From positions 1 through 6,674 of the forward strand of contig BNZR01000070.1 in NCBI GenBank assembly GCA_026001245.1: a DNA stretch of 6,674 nucleotides, in the 5' to 3' direction. Position numbers and translations under genes: made by a program. Positions 6,411 to 6,674 of the stretch are shown here, piece by piece. Below the pieces are notes generated by a model. The model was given only the letters and a program-made list of their open reading frames with translations, searched no databases and was not told the DNA's origin. Source of the stretch: Clostridia bacterium. Its GTDB lineage: Bacteria; Bacillota_A; Clostridia; Oscillospirales; UBA929. Position 1 is the first letter of the stretch. Every line of letters begins with the position of its first letter.

Positions 6411-6482
6411 TCACTTAATTTTTCCACACCTTGGCATGCTCCTTGTGAACTTGCCGGGCTTACCCGCGAGCTTGCAAACCAT
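6411..6482 (-). CDS. Possible 23-residue leader peptide
   Basis: The ORF has ATG 6480-6482, TGA 6411-6413 and a purine-rich RBS (GAGGGGGAGG) just upstream. The peptide starts MVCKLAGKPGK and ends MPRCGKIK. It is strongly basic (seven Lys/Arg, no acidic residue) and contains two Cys. The equivalent ORF in the duplicated copy closes after three codons (Met-Val-Gln, 6373-6384), although it has a better RBS. It could be a regulatory leader peptide, a degenerate small gene, or chance. There is no conservation evidence. Confidence 0.3.
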   Translation of the reverse strand: MVCKLAGKPGKFTRSMPRCGKIK

Positions 6483-6499
6483 AAGCCTCCCCCTCTTTA

Positions 6500-6527
6500 A
6501 TAATACCGCAAACTTCTTACAAATCAA
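6500..6527 (-). promoter_or_regulatory. Probable promoter of the five-gene unit
   Basis: On the minus strand TTGATT (6522-6527) is followed, after a 16-base spacer, by TATTAT (6500-6505), close to the sigma-A consensus. Transcription would begin at about 6490-6494, giving a leader of about 180 bases containing both repeat copies. It is the best promoter-like pair between the IS end and the first gene. Confidence 0.5.
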
Positions 6528-6552
6528 CAAGCCTAATTTTTAAGAATATCTT

Positions 6553-6674
6553 AGAACCTGTTCTCATAGACGTTTAAGCAAGATATGCAAATGAGAAATC
6601 ACCAGCATATTTTTCTCGGAAGCCGTCTTAACCTCGTAGTCTTTGGAAAGGCGGCGCGAGTGGTTTAGCCAAGA
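6553..6674 (-). mobile_element. 3' end of an IS5-family insertion sequence, running off the window
   Basis: The segment holds the transposase C-terminus and the element's terminal region. The likely terminal inverted repeat begins near 6553-6554 (AGAACCTGTTCTCATA on the + strand), partly overlapping the transposase stop codon. The first 12 bases are themselves palindromic (AGAAC and GTTCT). The other end lies beyond 6674, so size, intactness and target duplication cannot be read. The element sits directly upstream of the promoter of the secreted-protein unit. Confidence 0.6.
6564..6674 (-). CDS. IS5-family transposase, C-terminal fragment at window edge
   Basis: Thirty-six residues and a TGA (6564-6566) are visible. 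The frame is open through the right edge, so the gene continues outside. The sequence begins SWLNHSRRLSKDYEVK and ends HILLKRL. The W-L-N-x-x-R-R-L-S-K-D-Y-E motif is the hallmark C-terminal part of IS5-type (IS1031/IS427-like) DDE transposases, and its Glu is the third catalytic residue. Only this part can be judged, and whether the rest is intact is unknown. Confidence 0.82.
   Translation of the reverse strand, partial: SWLNHSRRLSKDYEVKTASEKNMLVISHLHILLKRL

Larger units (their letters stand above)
6326..6482 (-). repeat. Imperfect tandem duplication in the leader of the secreted-protein gene
   Basis: Copy B (6326-6384) and copy A (6413-6482) share TTAATTTTTCC, CCTTGGCATG, a GCGAGCTT block and AACCAT in the same order. 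Copy A has about 11 extra bases. Read on the minus strand, each copy is preceded by a Shine-Dalgarno-like sequence (GGGGGAGG at 6486-6493 and AGGAGG at 6393-6398), then ATGGTT, and later a small hairpin around the CCAAGG core. The leader of the secreted-protein gene thus carries two RBS/mini-ORF/hairpin units. Confidence 0.75.

Noticed and set aside
6326..6482. CRISPR-like repeats
   Set aside because: There are only two imperfect copies, without uniform repeats or spacers and with no cas genes. A simple leader duplication explains them.
1..6674. tRNA or rRNA genes
   Set aside because: No cloverleaf with a GTTCRA T-loop and no conserved rRNA stretches were seen on either strand by eye.

Overview
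The window looks like an accessory island of a low-to-mid GC Bacillota genome, most likely class Clostridia. The grounds are the strong AGGAGG-type ribosome binding sites, the BcrA/LanF-type ABC ATPase, a clostridial-type ParB, and two unrelated insertion-sequence remnants at the junctions. I cannot name a genus.

Layout. Left (1-864, + strand): the 3' part of a ParB/Spo0J-type gene that is open to the left edge. After a 161-base gap with a short perfect inverted repeat, 1026-1388 (+) begins as a small two-helix membrane protein gene with a good RBS. It is cut near base 1250, where it meets the broken end of an IS21-family istA gene read on the other strand. The istA remnant (1164-1913, -) keeps its N-terminal HTH and the first two catalytic aspartates. 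Its C-terminal part, istB and the far end of the element are gone. Bases 1914-2174 hold the istA leader, a possible promoter and a short inverted repeat, but no gene.

The main content (2175-6310, - strand) is one compact five-gene unit, read from right to left. It encodes a small Ser/Thr-rich secreted protein (5879-6310), a large lipoprotein (4544-5800), two different ABC-2 type permeases (3655-4542 and 2808-3662) and a BcrA/LanF-like ATPase (2175-2807). The last four genes are coupled: one base between lipoprotein and first permease, an 8-base overlap between the permeases, and TAA directly abutting ATG before the ATPase. A perfect 12-bp hairpin separates the secreted-protein gene from the rest, so the first gene is probably made in excess. 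The arrangement (secreted product, hairpin, lipoprotein, two permeases, ATPase with glutamate in the Q-loop) is like a bacteriocin gene followed by LanI/LanFEG-type self-protection. The secreted protein itself matches no family I recognise, and no modification enzyme is in the window.

Upstream of the unit (6311-6553) are a plausible promoter and a duplicated leader segment. Each copy carries a Shine-Dalgarno sequence, a mini-ORF start and a small hairpin. The right edge (about 6553-6674) is the 3' end of an IS5-family element, its transposase C-terminus running off the window.
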